Part shown: positions 34,523 to 43,155 of the stretch, piece after piece
Position numbering within the stretch: the first letter of the stretch is position 1
How the letters are laid out: each line of letters begins with the position of its first letter
Source of the DNA: Algorimicrobium sp002414705
Lineage (GTDB): Bacteria > Bacteroidota > Bacteroidia > Flavobacteriales > Flavobacteriaceae
DNA: 64,000 bases
Reading direction: 5' to 3'
NCBI GenBank assembly: GCA_963972425.1
Contig: CAXAUF010000001.1
Span: forward strand, 62,001-126,000
The notes under the pieces: generated by a model
Database searches by the model: none
What the model was told of the DNA's origin: nothing
The model's input: the letters and a program-made list of their open reading frames with translations, nothing else
Made by a program: the position numbers and the translations under genes

Positions 34523-35137
34523 CTATTTATTTTTTGTTAGATTAAATTTATAAGCAATCCCTATCTGAAAAACAGCATTAAATTGATTTTTAGCTTCGTA
34601 TAATTCAGAGTCAAAACTATGAAATGCATCGGAATAAACATCAATTAACCCTTGTTTATAGCGAGCATCAAAAGATAAGCCATTTTTTAATTCAAAACCT
34701 AGACCAAATGAGATGCTAAAATCTATAAACGTGGCATCGTTTCCATCAAATAGATTATCGTCACTATTAGATATGCCAAAAAAAGTATCGTCTATATCAA
34801 AATCAAAACCAGGTGTGATGGATATATAAAGACCTTGAGCAGGTGCAATAAAAAACTTATTAGTGGCTCCAAGTGTTATATATTCTATATAGACAGGATT
34901 GTTTCCTTTTGTTATACCTCCTTGATTTGAATAGCCTAATTCAGGTTGTAAGGCATATAATTCGGAAAAACGCACTTGATAAAACACACCTAAATAAACA
35001 TTAGTTTTAGCGTCTAAATCTGAATTTGTTAATGTAGAAATATTAGCGCCTGCACGAATGCCAATTCCTTTTTCTGATTGAGAAAACGATAGGTTTATAA
35101 CACAGGTTATAGCTAAAATAAAGAGTAGGGTTTTCAT
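34523..35137 (-). CDS. Outer membrane beta-barrel protein (PorT-like), copy 2
   Basis: 204 residues with a signal peptide (FILAITCVINLSFS). The mature part has alternating beta-strands ending in a typical terminal strand (FQIGIAYKFNLTKNK). It shares its plan with the preceding barrel at 35146: both have GIRAGANIST/GFRAGINSAT near the N-terminus and an ARYKQGLIDV/ARYKQGFVDV motif, so they are tandem paralogues. Eight-stranded barrels of this PorT/OMP_b-brl type are abundant in Bacteroidetes. Inside the pigment operon they may serve in anchoring or placing the pigment in the outer membrane. Confidence 0.82.
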   Translation of the reverse strand: MKTLLFILAITCVINLSFSQSEKGIGIRAGANISTLTNSDLDAKTNVYLGVFYQVRFSELYALQPELGYSNQGGITKGNNPVYIEYITLGATNKFFIAPAQGLYISITPGFDFDIDDTFFGISNSDDNLFDGNDATFIDFSISFGLGFELKNGLSFDARYKQGLIDVYSDAFHSFDSELYEAKNQFNAVFQIGIAYKFNLTKNK

Positions 35138-35145
35138 GTGGTTTT

Positions 35146-35793
35146 TTAGAAACCAAATTTATAATAAACACTCAATTGTATGACAGAATTCAGCTTATTA
35201 TTGCCGTTATAATAGTCATCATCATTACTCCCGAAGGTATAATCGTTATCATAATAATTATCGTTAAAAAAATCGTCTCTTACATCAACAAACCCTTGTT
35301 TATAGCGAGCTTCAATTCCTAATCCCATTGGGAACTCATAACCAATACCACCAAAAAAGGCAATGTCTATTGGAATAATATCACCATTGGTATTATCAGA
35401 AACATTAATTTCTAAACTAGGACCAACTAAAAAATGTAAGCCAACATCTGGAATAAAAAAGAACTTATTAGAAATTGCTGCACCTATATAATGAATACTA
35501 ACATCGTTTCCAGGATTTCTGTAAACTTGACCATCATACGGATTAATACTTGAAAAACTACCTTGATTAAATCCTTGGTTGGAGTAGGATGCTTCTACTT
35601 GTAATTCGTAAACTTTTGGAAAATGAATGTTGACAAACATGGCACCTTGAAATCCGATTCTTCGACTGTTATTATCAAGATTTGTAACGGTTGCGGAATT
35701 TATACCAGCTCTAAAACCTGGACGTACTTTTACTTGTGCAAAGGTTGCAGCAGTAAAACATAAGCAAACGACTAGTAATAATAGATTTTTCAT
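35146..35793 (-). CDS. Outer membrane beta-barrel protein (PorT-like), copy 1
   Basis: 215 residues with a signal peptide (LLLVVCLCFTAATFAQ). Beta-strand-rich mature part with GFRAGINSATV, GIEARYKQGFVDV and a terminal strand ending QLSVYYKFGF, where the final aromatic residue fits barrel assembly. A region near residue 185 is very rich in Asp, Tyr and Asn and would be a surface loop. Tandem paralogue of the gene at 34523, 8 bases away. Confidence 0.83.
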   Translation of the reverse strand: MKNLLLLVVCLCFTAATFAQVKVRPGFRAGINSATVTNLDNNSRRIGFQGAMFVNIHFPKVYELQVEASYSNQGFNQGSFSSINPYDGQVYRNPGNDVSIHYIGAAISNKFFFIPDVGLHFLVGPSLEINVSDNTNGDIIPIDIAFFGGIGYEFPMGLGIEARYKQGFVDVRDDFFNDNYYDNDYTFGSNDDDYYNGNNKLNSVIQLSVYYKFGF

Positions 35794-35798
35794 ATGGT

Positions 35799-36404
35799 TT
35801 ATAAAATTGATTTTAAGCTAATTGTTAATTTGATGTTGCTATGCGCAATGCTAACGTTTTTTGCAATATTATTACTTATATCTGTAAAGAAAAAGTGAAC
35901 CTTCTCTTTTCGATAGCCTGTTCGTATTATTTGATCCAACTGCTCTGAAACATAGTAAAAATGTTTTTTACCCAGTATAGATGTTTGATGAATTTGATAA
36001 TTATCTTTTGTGAAACTTTTGGAAATCACACTCTGTTCTTGCACCAAAGCTTTAAAATCTGTTTTCAGCAGATTTATGAGTAATTTTTTGTCGAGTTCAT
36101 CCAGAATGTAATTCACTTTGAAATCGGTTTCGGTTATGGTAAAGTCGAATAATTTTGCACCCATTTCTGTTGTAAAAACAACCCGATGATTTCCGTCTTC
36201 AATTTTTTTAACGATTAATAAGCCTCCAAAATTGTTGTTGTAAACTTGAATACTAGCCTTGTAAACATAATCTTGACTGGCATCTGAAAAATAAGGGTTT
36301 ATAATGATTTCGGTGCTCGTGTTTTGTTCTGTTAATTGTTGTCTTTTAGAGAAAGACCCACAACTAACTATTAAAAAACACCAACTAATTAGTAAATAGC
36401 GCAT
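35799..36404 (-). CDS. Lipoprotein of the flexirubin cluster, unknown function
   Basis: 201 residues. The lipoprotein signal ends IVSC (C15). The mature part is strand-rich (GGLLIVKKIEDGNHRVVFTT, FDFTITETDFKVNYILDELD). Aryl polyene clusters of proteobacteria carry a DUF3261-type lipoprotein after the LolA-like gene; this protein is in the same place and has similar length, so it may be its counterpart, although I cannot show homology. Its start lies 20 bases inside the end of the LolA-like gene, indicating coupled translation. Confidence 0.7.
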   Translation of the reverse strand: MRYLLISWCFLIVSCGSFSKRQQLTEQNTSTEIIINPYFSDASQDYVYKASIQVYNNNFGGLLIVKKIEDGNHRVVFTTEMGAKLFDFTITETDFKVNYILDELDKKLLINLLKTDFKALVQEQSVISKSFTKDNYQIHQTSILGKKHFYYVSEQLDQIIRTGYRKEKVHFFFTDISNNIAKNVSIAHSNIKLTISLKSIL

Positions 36405-37002
36405 CGGAAACCGGATTGTTTAATACTTTATTACTAAAAACAATTTTGGTGTAATCGCCTGATGGTTCAATCATTTTTACAATTTCAACATCACCTTTGT
36501 CATTAAATGTAAGATGAAAAGATTCTATAAATGAAGCCGATTTTTTTTCTTTCGGTGTAAAATATACCAAACTATTATTTCCAGCTTTATAGTATTCTAT
36601 GGTAAATTCCTCTGTATCAAACATATCACCTTTTATACTTTTAATGATAAGCGTATTTAGTTGTTTAAAAAGCTTGCTAGAACTCATGTCTATATTACTT
36701 TTTTTTCCTTCGTCGTTAATATAAAGCGTTTCGTTTTTAAAGATAACCGAATAGGTAAATGGTTCCACATAAGACCATTTTACCAAGTTTGGCGCTTTAA
36801 AATGTAAGTTGCCTTTGGTAACAATATCATTGGATAAAAAATCCATGTGTTTGTACTGTGTAAACTCACTAGTAATAGTTTTGGTCGTTTTTGCTTGTTG
36901 TTTAACCAAGCTTTTTAAAGCATCTGCTTCTGCTGAACTCATAGGTTTTTGAGCCTGTACATTCAGAACTAAAAAGAAACATAGTATAAATATATTACGC
37001 AT
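36385..37002 (-). CDS. LolA-like outer membrane lipoprotein carrier protein
   Basis: 205 residues from the ATG at 37002, which gives a clean signal peptide (MRNIFILCFFLVLNVQAQ) and an 8-base overlap with the deacetylase gene. A longer start at 37029 would add a non-signal-like stretch. The LolA fold is visible: ITSEFTQYKHMDFLSNDIVTKG, then LHFKAPNLVKWSYVEPF and later VYFTPKEKK. LolA-like proteins are regular members of aryl polyene clusters and are thought to carry the lipid product across the periplasm. It is likely specialised rather than the housekeeping LolA. Confidence 0.88.
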   Translation of the reverse strand: MRNIFILCFFLVLNVQAQKPMSSAEADALKSLVKQQAKTTKTITSEFTQYKHMDFLSNDIVTKGNLHFKAPNLVKWSYVEPFTYSVIFKNETLYINDEGKKSNIDMSSSKLFKQLNTLIIKSIKGDMFDTEEFTIEYYKAGNNSLVYFTPKEKKSASFIESFHLTFNDKGDVEIVKMIEPSGDYTKIVFSNKVLNNPVSDALFTN

Positions 37003-37771
37003 AAGCTGTAATGTTAAATAACGAATCAACCGTTACAGATTGAAAATTAGTTTCTCGTAAAAGTAGCAATAACTGTTCCAAAACCCTAACCGATTTTTCG
37101 TTGGTATCATGCAGTAAAATAACATCGCCAGATTTCAGATTTTTGGTAACACGTTTAAAAATGGTTTTTTCAGATAAATGGGTTGTATCTAACGAGCGTT
37201 TATTCCAACCAATGGATGTTAAATTTAAATTTTGAACAGCACGACGAATCCGTGGATTGGTGACACCAAAAGCTGGACGATATAACTTGGAGTTCAAACC
37301 ACTGATTTCTCTTATAATACTGTTGGTTTTTTCTAATTCCCCTTGAACCTTTTCTGTTTTAAAAAAACCAAAATTGTTGTTATGCGTATAGGTGTGATTT
37401 CCAATGGTATGACCTTCATCTAGAATTTTCTTAAACAATTCAGGATGGTTTTCTATCTGTTTTCCAATACAGAAAAAAGTTGCTTTGGCTTGAAATTTAT
37501 TTAGTAATGCTAAAACTTGAGGAGTGAAATCAGGATTTGGTCCATCATCAAATGTGATGGCTATGTGGTTTTCCGGCGCGTTTTTATTCGCATTTAGACT
37601 TTTAATATGGTAATTCCAACCAACCAATCCAGAACCCAAAGCGGTTAATATTAACCAACTTAAAATAAGTAAAATAAACCACCAGATGCTTATAGGTTTT
37701 ATTAGAAAAATAACTAATAAACCTATAAAAATAACACTAGTTGTTACGTTTACCGATTTAAAATTTAACAT
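36995..37771 (-). CDS. Polysaccharide deacetylase (NodB) family protein, membrane anchored
   Basis: 258 residues. Two hydrophobic segments at about 10-50 are followed by a NodB domain with all motifs: TFDDGPNPDFT (D-D metal/base pair), HTIGNHTYTH (H-x3-H), RPAFGVTNPRIRR and VILLHDTNEKS. Family members remove N- or O-acetyl groups from sugars in a metal-dependent way. Its place within the pigment operon (7-base overlap upstream, 8-base overlap downstream) is odd, since the known aglycone has no acetylated sugar. It could act on a glycosylated or acetylated pigment, or on cell wall near the export site. Confidence 0.88.
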   Translation of the reverse strand: MLNFKSVNVTTSVIFIGLLVIFLIKPISIWWFILLILSWLILTALGSGLVGWNYHIKSLNANKNAPENHIAITFDDGPNPDFTPQVLALLNKFQAKATFFCIGKQIENHPELFKKILDEGHTIGNHTYTHNNNFGFFKTEKVQGELEKTNSIIREISGLNSKLYRPAFGVTNPRIRRAVQNLNLTSIGWNKRSLDTTHLSEKTIFKRVTKNLKSGDVILLHDTNEKSVRVLEQLLLLLRETNFQSVTVDSLFNITAYA

Positions 37772-38829
37772 GTACGAAGTAAGGTGAAACTATGATTTTC
37801 TCCACGATACTGGTTATATAAAAGTATGGTTTTATAATGAGAGGTGTTTGTGTTGTTTAATTTAAACGGTTCAGGTGTATTTTGTATTTTTAAAATGTTT
37901 GCTGCCAAAAGTAACCCGAAAGAAGAAACCGTGTTAAATTCGCCAGTCCAAGGTTTATAAACAAATTGTTGCGTGTTTTTAAAATCGCCTGTTGCTAATT
38001 TATGGTAAAACGTATCAAACTCAACATCACCATTATTACCTAAAATAAGTGCATCTACGTTAGAAGGATTTATATGATTTTCTTTTAAAAATTGACGAGC
38101 TTGGTTTTCAACTGAATCGATTGTCAAGGTATTGTAAATTTCCAAGGCTTCAATTTGTGCAAGTGACGATGCTTTCTTTTTATTGGAAACGACAAAAAAG
38201 TTAGCGCCTTCGCTAAAAACAGCACCTTTGGTTTTGGAATCTAATATTTTAGAACTTTCAACAGGTTCTTCCTTAATATGATGGATTATTTTATTGAGTA
38301 CAATGGTATGATCTGCTAATTCATCAACACCACCAATTAATATGTTATTAGCTTCATCTAATTCTAATTGCAACTTGGCATCTAATAGAGCAGATTCAAA
38401 AGAATTACTACCATGAACATAGGTGAAATTATAGCCTTTACATTGAATTTCCAAAGCAATCTGTCCACCAACCGTATTATGTGTGGATTGAATAAAAGGC
38501 GTTGGTGTTAAATATTCTTCATTATTATCAATTATGGCACTTAAAAATTTTTCAGAATCGTGTAAACAACCCATTCCTGTTCCAGTTATAATAGCATCTA
38601 CAGATTCTAAACCTGCTTTTTGTAAAGCTAATTTGGATGCTACAATACCCATTTTTATCCCTTTTGCCATACGTCTTGCAGCAGCAGGAGGAATAAAATC
38701 TTTGTAGTTAGGATTTATAGCAGTAATTGTGGTTTCGTTATATGAAATGATGTCTTTTAGAAAATCAGAATCATCTGTCGTATTTTGAGCAGAAACAGAA
38801 CCAACACTATTTATATATACGTTTTTCAT
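37765..38829 (-). CDS. Ketosynthase-like protein without catalytic residues (chain-length-factor type)
   Basis: 354 residues from the ATG at 38829, which overlaps the stop of the upstream ketosynthase gene by one base (TAATG). The thiolase-like fold is recognisable (MAKGIKMGIVASKLALQKAG; ILIGGVDELADHTIVL). The active-site cysteine is replaced by Ser141 (YVHGSNSFESAL), and the two catalytic histidine motifs are lost (LILGNNGDVEF and TGEFNTVSSFG at the expected places). It should pair with the intact ketosynthase at 38829-40031 as a heterodimer and control chain length, as in type II polyketide and aryl polyene systems. Catalysis by this protein itself is unlikely. Confidence 0.85.
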   Translation of the reverse strand: MKNVYINSVGSVSAQNTTDDSDFLKDIISYNETTITAINPNYKDFIPPAAARRMAKGIKMGIVASKLALQKAGLESVDAIITGTGMGCLHDSEKFLSAIIDNNEEYLTPTPFIQSTHNTVGGQIALEIQCKGYNFTYVHGSNSFESALLDAKLQLELDEANNILIGGVDELADHTIVLNKIIHHIKEEPVESSKILDSKTKGAVFSEGANFFVVSNKKKASSLAQIEALEIYNTLTIDSVENQARQFLKENHINPSNVDALILGNNGDVEFDTFYHKLATGDFKNTQQFVYKPWTGEFNTVSSFGLLLAANILKIQNTPEPFKLNNTNTSHYKTILLYNQYRGENHSFTLLRTC

Positions 38830-40031
38830 TACTTGTCTTTTGAAAATATGACGGTTGAACAATTGCCTCCAAATCCAAAAGAATTAGACATTACCGTTTT
38901 AAGGGTTTTTTCTTTAAGTTTTAATTCTGGCGTAATTGAAAATTCCTGCATTTGTGTTTCAAAATTCAAATTTGGGAAAATAATGTTATTCTGAAGTGCC
39001 AAAACGGAATACACAGCTTCAATAGCACCTGCGGCAGCTAATGTGTGTCCTGTATACGCTTTTGTAGAACTAAATTCTGGAGCTTGTTTTCCAAAAACGC
39101 GAATAATGGCGCGACCTTCAGATAAATCATTATTGCCAGTTGCTGTTCCATGAGCATTAATATAATCTATATCTTCTGGTTTATAATTGGCAATCTCCAA
39201 CGCTTTTTCCATAGCTAGGGTTGCACCATCACCATTTTCTGAAGATGCTGTTTGGTGAAATGCATCATTGGCATTTGCATATCCTTTTACATAGGCTAAA
39301 ACTGGTTTGTTTTCTGCTTTAACAATAGCATCAGATTCTAAAACCAAATACGCAGCAGCTTCACCTAAATTTAAGCCTTTACGGTTGTCATCAAAAGGTG
39401 TGTTGTAGGTGTCGGACAAAATCATGAGTGTTTTAAACCCGTTGATAGTAAATTTGGACATACAGTCTGAACCACCAACAACCACGCGATCCAATTTACC
39501 AGCTTTTATTAATCGTGCGCCAAGCATAATAGCATTGGCAGCTGATGAGCATGCGGTACTAATTGTGGTTACCAAGCTTTCTTCAATGCCTAATTGCTCT
39601 GCAATTTTTTGTGTGGAGTCGCCAGCATGATGACCAGCAATATATTTTTGTGCGTTTTTATCCTCTAAATACTGATAATAATATTTTTCAGTCATATCCA
39701 TGCCACCAACACTTGTGGCAGAAATTAAACCGGTTTTGTGGGCTTTAATATCTGTAATTCCAGCCTGATTTATAGCTTCTTTTGCTGCTACAGCACCTAA
39801 AAGTGCGGTTCTGGAATAATTATTTTGAGGTGATAAATTAAGAAGCGCCTCAAGTTCTTGATTGGAGTAAGCAATTTCGCCAACCATAATATCATTTTTA
39901 TGAATAGTATCAATTTTTGAAATACGCGAAATGCCTTTTTTTTCAGTAATAAGTGCATCATAATTTTCAGCAACATTGTTTCCAATGGCAGAAATTATTC
40001 CCATACCTGTAATGGCAATACCTTGACTCAT
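38829..40031 (-). CDS. Beta-ketoacyl-ACP synthase (FabF type) of the flexirubin cluster
   Basis: 400 residues with an intact Cys-His-His triad: STACSSAANAIML, NAHGTATGNNDLSEG and KAYTGHTLAAAGAIEA. It extends acyl chains on ACP with malonyl units. The degenerate partner is encoded directly after it with a 1-base overlap, and an ACP gene lies 26 bases upstream, so it is likely the elongating half of the aryl polyene ketosynthase heterodimer. Confidence 0.93.
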   Translation of the reverse strand: MSQGIAITGMGIISAIGNNVAENYDALITEKKGISRISKIDTIHKNDIMVGEIAYSNQELEALLNLSPQNNYSRTALLGAVAAKEAINQAGITDIKAHKTGLISATSVGGMDMTEKYYYQYLEDKNAQKYIAGHHAGDSTQKIAEQLGIEESLVTTISTACSSAANAIMLGARLIKAGKLDRVVVGGSDCMSKFTINGFKTLMILSDTYNTPFDDNRKGLNLGEAAAYLVLESDAIVKAENKPVLAYVKGYANANDAFHQTASSENGDGATLAMEKALEIANYKPEDIDYINAHGTATGNNDLSEGRAIIRVFGKQAPEFSSTKAYTGHTLAAAGAIEAVYSVLALQNNIIFPNLNFETQMQEFSITPELKLKEKTLKTVMSNSFGFGGNCSTVIFSKDK

Positions 40032-40057
40032 ATTATTTATCGCTTCTAACTAACAAA

Positions 40058-40315
40058 TTATTTAGAACGGTGTTCTGTAATGTAAGCAGCCATGGTATTA
40101 ACAGATTCAAAAATATGTCTACCTTCTTTAGGGTCTGTTAATTTAATACCATAGTTTTTGTCTAGCATGACAATCAATTCTAAAGCATCAATAGAATCTA
40201 ATCCAAGTCCATCTCCAAACAGCATATCATCATCTCCAATATCAGCAACAGTCATATCTTCAAGATTTAATTGCTCAATAATATTTTCTTTTAATTCTAG
40301 TTTTAGTGCCTCCAT
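40058..40315 (-). CDS. Acyl carrier protein 1 of the flexirubin cluster
   Basis: 85 residues. The phosphopantetheine site is Ser41 in GLGLDSIDALEL. The protein is acidic and has the four-helix ACP pattern (KENIIEQLNLEDMTVADIGDD). It is located between the truncated ketosynthase-like gene and the FabF-type gene, so it probably carries the growing aryl polyene. It differs well from the second ACP at 50846. Confidence 0.93.
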   Translation of the reverse strand: MEALKLELKENIIEQLNLEDMTVADIGDDDMLFGDGLGLDSIDALELIVMLDKNYGIKLTDPKEGRHIFESVNTMAAYITEHRSK

Positions 40316-40316
40316 A

Positions 40317-40934
40317 TTATGTGTTGTATAAAGTTGTTATATGTTCTTTACTATGTGCTGTTTTTCCATTTTTTGCTACCAAATATAAAAATGCTTCATA
40401 GTGGTTTTCGTCAAAATCCACCCAACCGCAAAGTACTTTATCTGCTTTTTTCATGTCCAATAAACTATTGGAATAACTAGCTAAATGTTCAGCGTTTAAG
40501 GTGTCAAAGATAAAAAAACTATTTTCAGAAAACAGCTTATATTTAATACTTATCTCTCCAATACAAATGTTTGGTAATGTGTACACAAATACAGCTGGAC
40601 TAGGAAAATAGTTACTGCTATTTTGTATGGCTTCTTGATGCAAACGATCGGTATCCAGACTCGCTGCTTTATTAGAAAATACAATGGCTATATTCTGTTC
40701 TTTTTGAGTGTCCAAATTTTCGTTTTTAAGAATGATGTCAGCTGCTAAAAAAGCCAACTTGCTTAAGTTATCCATTTTAAAAAACTTCGGGTATTTTGTT
40801 TCAAAAGCTTTATAGACATGTTTTATAAAATCAGGAAACAATTCTGAATCATCATGAAATACCTCAACACCATTTAAGGAAACTGTTTGGTTTTTAATAT
40901 GGCAATGGGATGTTATGTGATAATTAGATGTCAT
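40317..40934 (-). CDS. Ketosynthase N-terminal-lobe-like protein, non-catalytic
   Basis: 205 residues, about half of a ketosynthase. It matches the N-terminal lobe only: SKLAFLAADIILKNENL, then NIAIVFSNKAASLDTD and FVYTLPNICIGEISIKYKLF. Where the active cysteine should be, the sequence reads FIFDTLNAEHLASY, so it cannot catalyse condensation. Short ketosynthase-like proteins are known members of aryl polyene clusters. It lies 1 base from ACP 1 and 3 bases from the methyltransferase gene. A structural or priming role is possible. Confidence 0.75.
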   Translation of the reverse strand: MTSNYHITSHCHIKNQTVSLNGVEVFHDDSELFPDFIKHVYKAFETKYPKFFKMDNLSKLAFLAADIILKNENLDTQKEQNIAIVFSNKAASLDTDRLHQEAIQNSSNYFPSPAVFVYTLPNICIGEISIKYKLFSENSFFIFDTLNAEHLASYSNSLLDMKKADKVLCGWVDFDENHYEAFLYLVAKNGKTAHSKEHITTLYNT

Positions 40935-40937
40935 AAT

Positions 40938-41999
40938 TTATTTTTTCTTACAAGCAAAAATAGTGTGATATTCACCTATAGGACGATCTTCAATAAGTTT
41001 TAAACCAGCTTGATCTATTAATTTCATCAATACGGTTGAAGGATACATTTTACTATTTCCATTAGCCATAACCGTAAAGTAAAGTGATGTAGCCTCTAAA
41101 ATAAATTTAGCATTATCAAAACGTTGTCTGTCGGTAAAGGTCTCCATAATAAGTACCTCACCGCTATCAGTTAAGGCTTTGGCGCAAGCTTTTAGTATCA
41201 CGAGGATTTCATCTTCAGAAAAACAATCTAAAAACTGACTCATCCAAATAGTATCTGCACCAAATGGTAGTTCTGGATTTTCTGATAGCCAATCTATTTT
41301 ATGATGAGTAACACGATCTTTAAATCCAGCAAGTTCTACATTTTTTAAGGCAATTTGGAGTTGACCAGGTAAATCAATCATCTTAATAGAAACCGAGTCG
41401 CTGTATTTACTGCCACTAATAGCAAATTTCCCTGTGTTTGCACCAACATCATAAACCGTTTTAGGATTATTACTAAATACAAATTCTAATGCTTCTTGAA
41501 AGACATCGTCAGAATAATGATGATCAAATTCAAACCATGCTTTTTGAATATTTTTTGGTAAAACCGAAAGGCCTTGATAAATGGTTTCCCAATCTCCCAA
41601 TTCTTTTAAGCCAGCTGGTTTCCCTGTTTCTATAGCTTCTGTTAAATGAAATAATCCTTTATAACAGACATCTTGTGTGAAATTGATGTTGACATCAACC
41701 GTTCTATCAAAGGCTAAATAATAACCTGTTTTTGTTAATTCAAAACAATCTTTTTCGTCTTTATTCAAAATATTATAGCTTTCAGCAATTTCTAATAAAA
41801 CACCAACGCCATAAACACTTAATTGAAGTTCTTTAGAAATGTTTTCTAAAGAAATACCACTTTTTTTTCGATATTTAAAAATCAGTTCAAATATGCCCAA
41901 TTTCCTTAAAGCAACCACGGCCTGAAACACAAAAGGTGCAAAGGCTATTTTCTCGGCTTCTTGGACAGCATCAATAGCTCTTATGGACTTGTTTGACAT
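40938..41999 (-). CDS. SAM-dependent methyltransferase of the flexirubin cluster
   Basis: 353 residues. An N-terminal winged-helix dimerisation domain (about 15-95, GISLENISKELQLSVYGVGVLL) precedes a class I methyltransferase domain with the SAM loop KTVYDVGANTGKFAISGSKY near residue 180. Then MIDLPGQLQIALKNVE and IWMSQFLDCFSEDE follow, as in caffeate/multimeric O-methyltransferases. Flexirubin carries a methyl group on the aryl ring, so this enzyme could methylate the ring of the starter or the polyene head. Whether it forms a C-methyl or an O-methyl product cannot be told from the sequence. Confidence 0.88.
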   Translation of the reverse strand: MSNKSIRAIDAVQEAEKIAFAPFVFQAVVALRKLGIFELIFKYRKKSGISLENISKELQLSVYGVGVLLEIAESYNILNKDEKDCFELTKTGYYLAFDRTVDVNINFTQDVCYKGLFHLTEAIETGKPAGLKELGDWETIYQGLSVLPKNIQKAWFEFDHHYSDDVFQEALEFVFSNNPKTVYDVGANTGKFAISGSKYSDSVSIKMIDLPGQLQIALKNVELAGFKDRVTHHKIDWLSENPELPFGADTIWMSQFLDCFSEDEILVILKACAKALTDSGEVLIMETFTDRQRFDNAKFILEATSLYFTVMANGNSKMYPSTVLMKLIDQAGLKLIEDRPIGEYHTIFACKKK

Positions 42000-42003
42000 A
42001 ATT

Positions 42004-43155
42004 TTAATGTATTAGTTTTTTAAAAACAACAGCCGTATTGCAACCACCAAAACCAGACGCAGTTTTGAGAAATGTGTGTAACGATTTATTGTTTTGTGTA
42101 CTTTTTATAATATGTAAAGGATGAGAAACACCTAATGTATCAAAACCTTTGGAAGCATATAGCGTGTTATTTTTTAGACTGTGCATACCAACAATAGTTT
42201 CCAAAAGGCCTGAGGCGCCAAGCGTATGCCCAAAATAGCCTTTTAAACTGTTTACAGGAATCTCCTGTAAATGTGAGCGGTTGAAGGCAATTGCTTCCAT
42301 TTCATCATTAAATTGCGTGGCTGTTCCATGGGCAGAAATATAATCTATTTCAGTTGGTTTTAATCCTGCTTGCTTTAGTGCGGATTCAATACTTCTGTGT
42401 AAACCCTCGCCAGTTCTGGATGGTCCAGAAATATGATTTGCATCGTTACAAGAACTTTCGCCTAAAATTTCAACAGCTTCTTCTGATAAATTAGTTTCAT
42501 CTTTTGTTACTAAAACGGCTGCTGAAACTTCTCCAATATTTATGCCAGCTCTATTTACATCATACGGTTTGCAAAGTTCACTACTTAATGCCTGAAACGA
42601 ATTGAAACCGGATAAAATAAACTGACTTACCACATCACCACTCACTACAAAAACATGATCGTAAGTGTTTTGTAAAATATAGCGTTTAGCAATTGCAACA
42701 GCTAAAATGCCAGAAACGCATGCGTTTGAAACAATAATAGCATCATTTTTAAAGTCGAAAAAATCACGAATGGTATTTCCTAATGTATGCAAATAAGCGC
42801 GTTCAGCAGGAAATGGATTGTCAGAATCTAAAGCATCTATATTGCCTTTTGTAGTAGAAATGATAAGTCCAACACGTTTATTTAATTCAATTTTAGAATC
42901 TGAAATTACCGAATTTAATGATGTTAGCATCATTTTTTCCAATCTGGTAAAGTCTGTTCTTGGCTTCAGTTTTTGAAATTCTGTTTCTAAAATAACGGTA
43001 TCTATTAATGCAGAATAAAATGGATCTGGTAAAATGGATCTATCATGAATGCGTTGTAAACCAGATGTTTCGTTGTGAATTTGCTCTACAACAGTTTCGC
43101 TAGTAAAACCTAGAGCAGAAACAATATTGTTATATGAAGCATAAACTTTAGTCAT
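42004..43155 (-). CDS. Beta-ketoacyl-ACP synthase of the flexirubin cluster
   Basis: 383 residues with an intact triad: VSNACVSGILAVAI, SAHGTATQFNDEMEA and GYFGHTLGASGLLE. Its N-terminal region (VYASYNNIVSALG) diverges from FabF, as is common for aryl polyene initiator-type ketosynthases. It is next to the thioesterase gene (8-base overlap by the longest versions) and the methyltransferase gene. It is probably a second condensing enzyme with a distinct substrate, perhaps for priming with the aryl starter. Confidence 0.9.
   Translation of the reverse strand: MTKVYASYNNIVSALGFTSETVVEQIHNETSGLQRIHDRSILPDPFYSALIDTVILETEFQKLKPRTDFTRLEKMMLTSLNSVISDSKIELNKRVGLIISTTKGNIDALDSDNPFPAERAYLHTLGNTIRDFFDFKNDAIIVSNACVSGILAVAIAKRYILQNTYDHVFVVSGDVVSQFILSGFNSFQALSSELCKPYDVNRAGINIGEVSAAVLVTKDETNLSEEAVEILGESSCNDANHISGPSRTGEGLHRSIESALKQAGLKPTEIDYISAHGTATQFNDEMEAIAFNRSHLQEIPVNSLKGYFGHTLGASGLLETIVGMHSLKNNTLYASKGFDTLGVSHPLHIIKSTQNNKSLHTFLKTASGFGGCNTAVVFKKLIH

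Noticed and set aside
38830..38862. Longer start for the chain-length-factor-like ketosynthase
   Set aside because: It adds 11 unrelated residues inside the preceding gene; ATG at 38829 gives TAATG coupling and a normal ketosynthase N-terminus.
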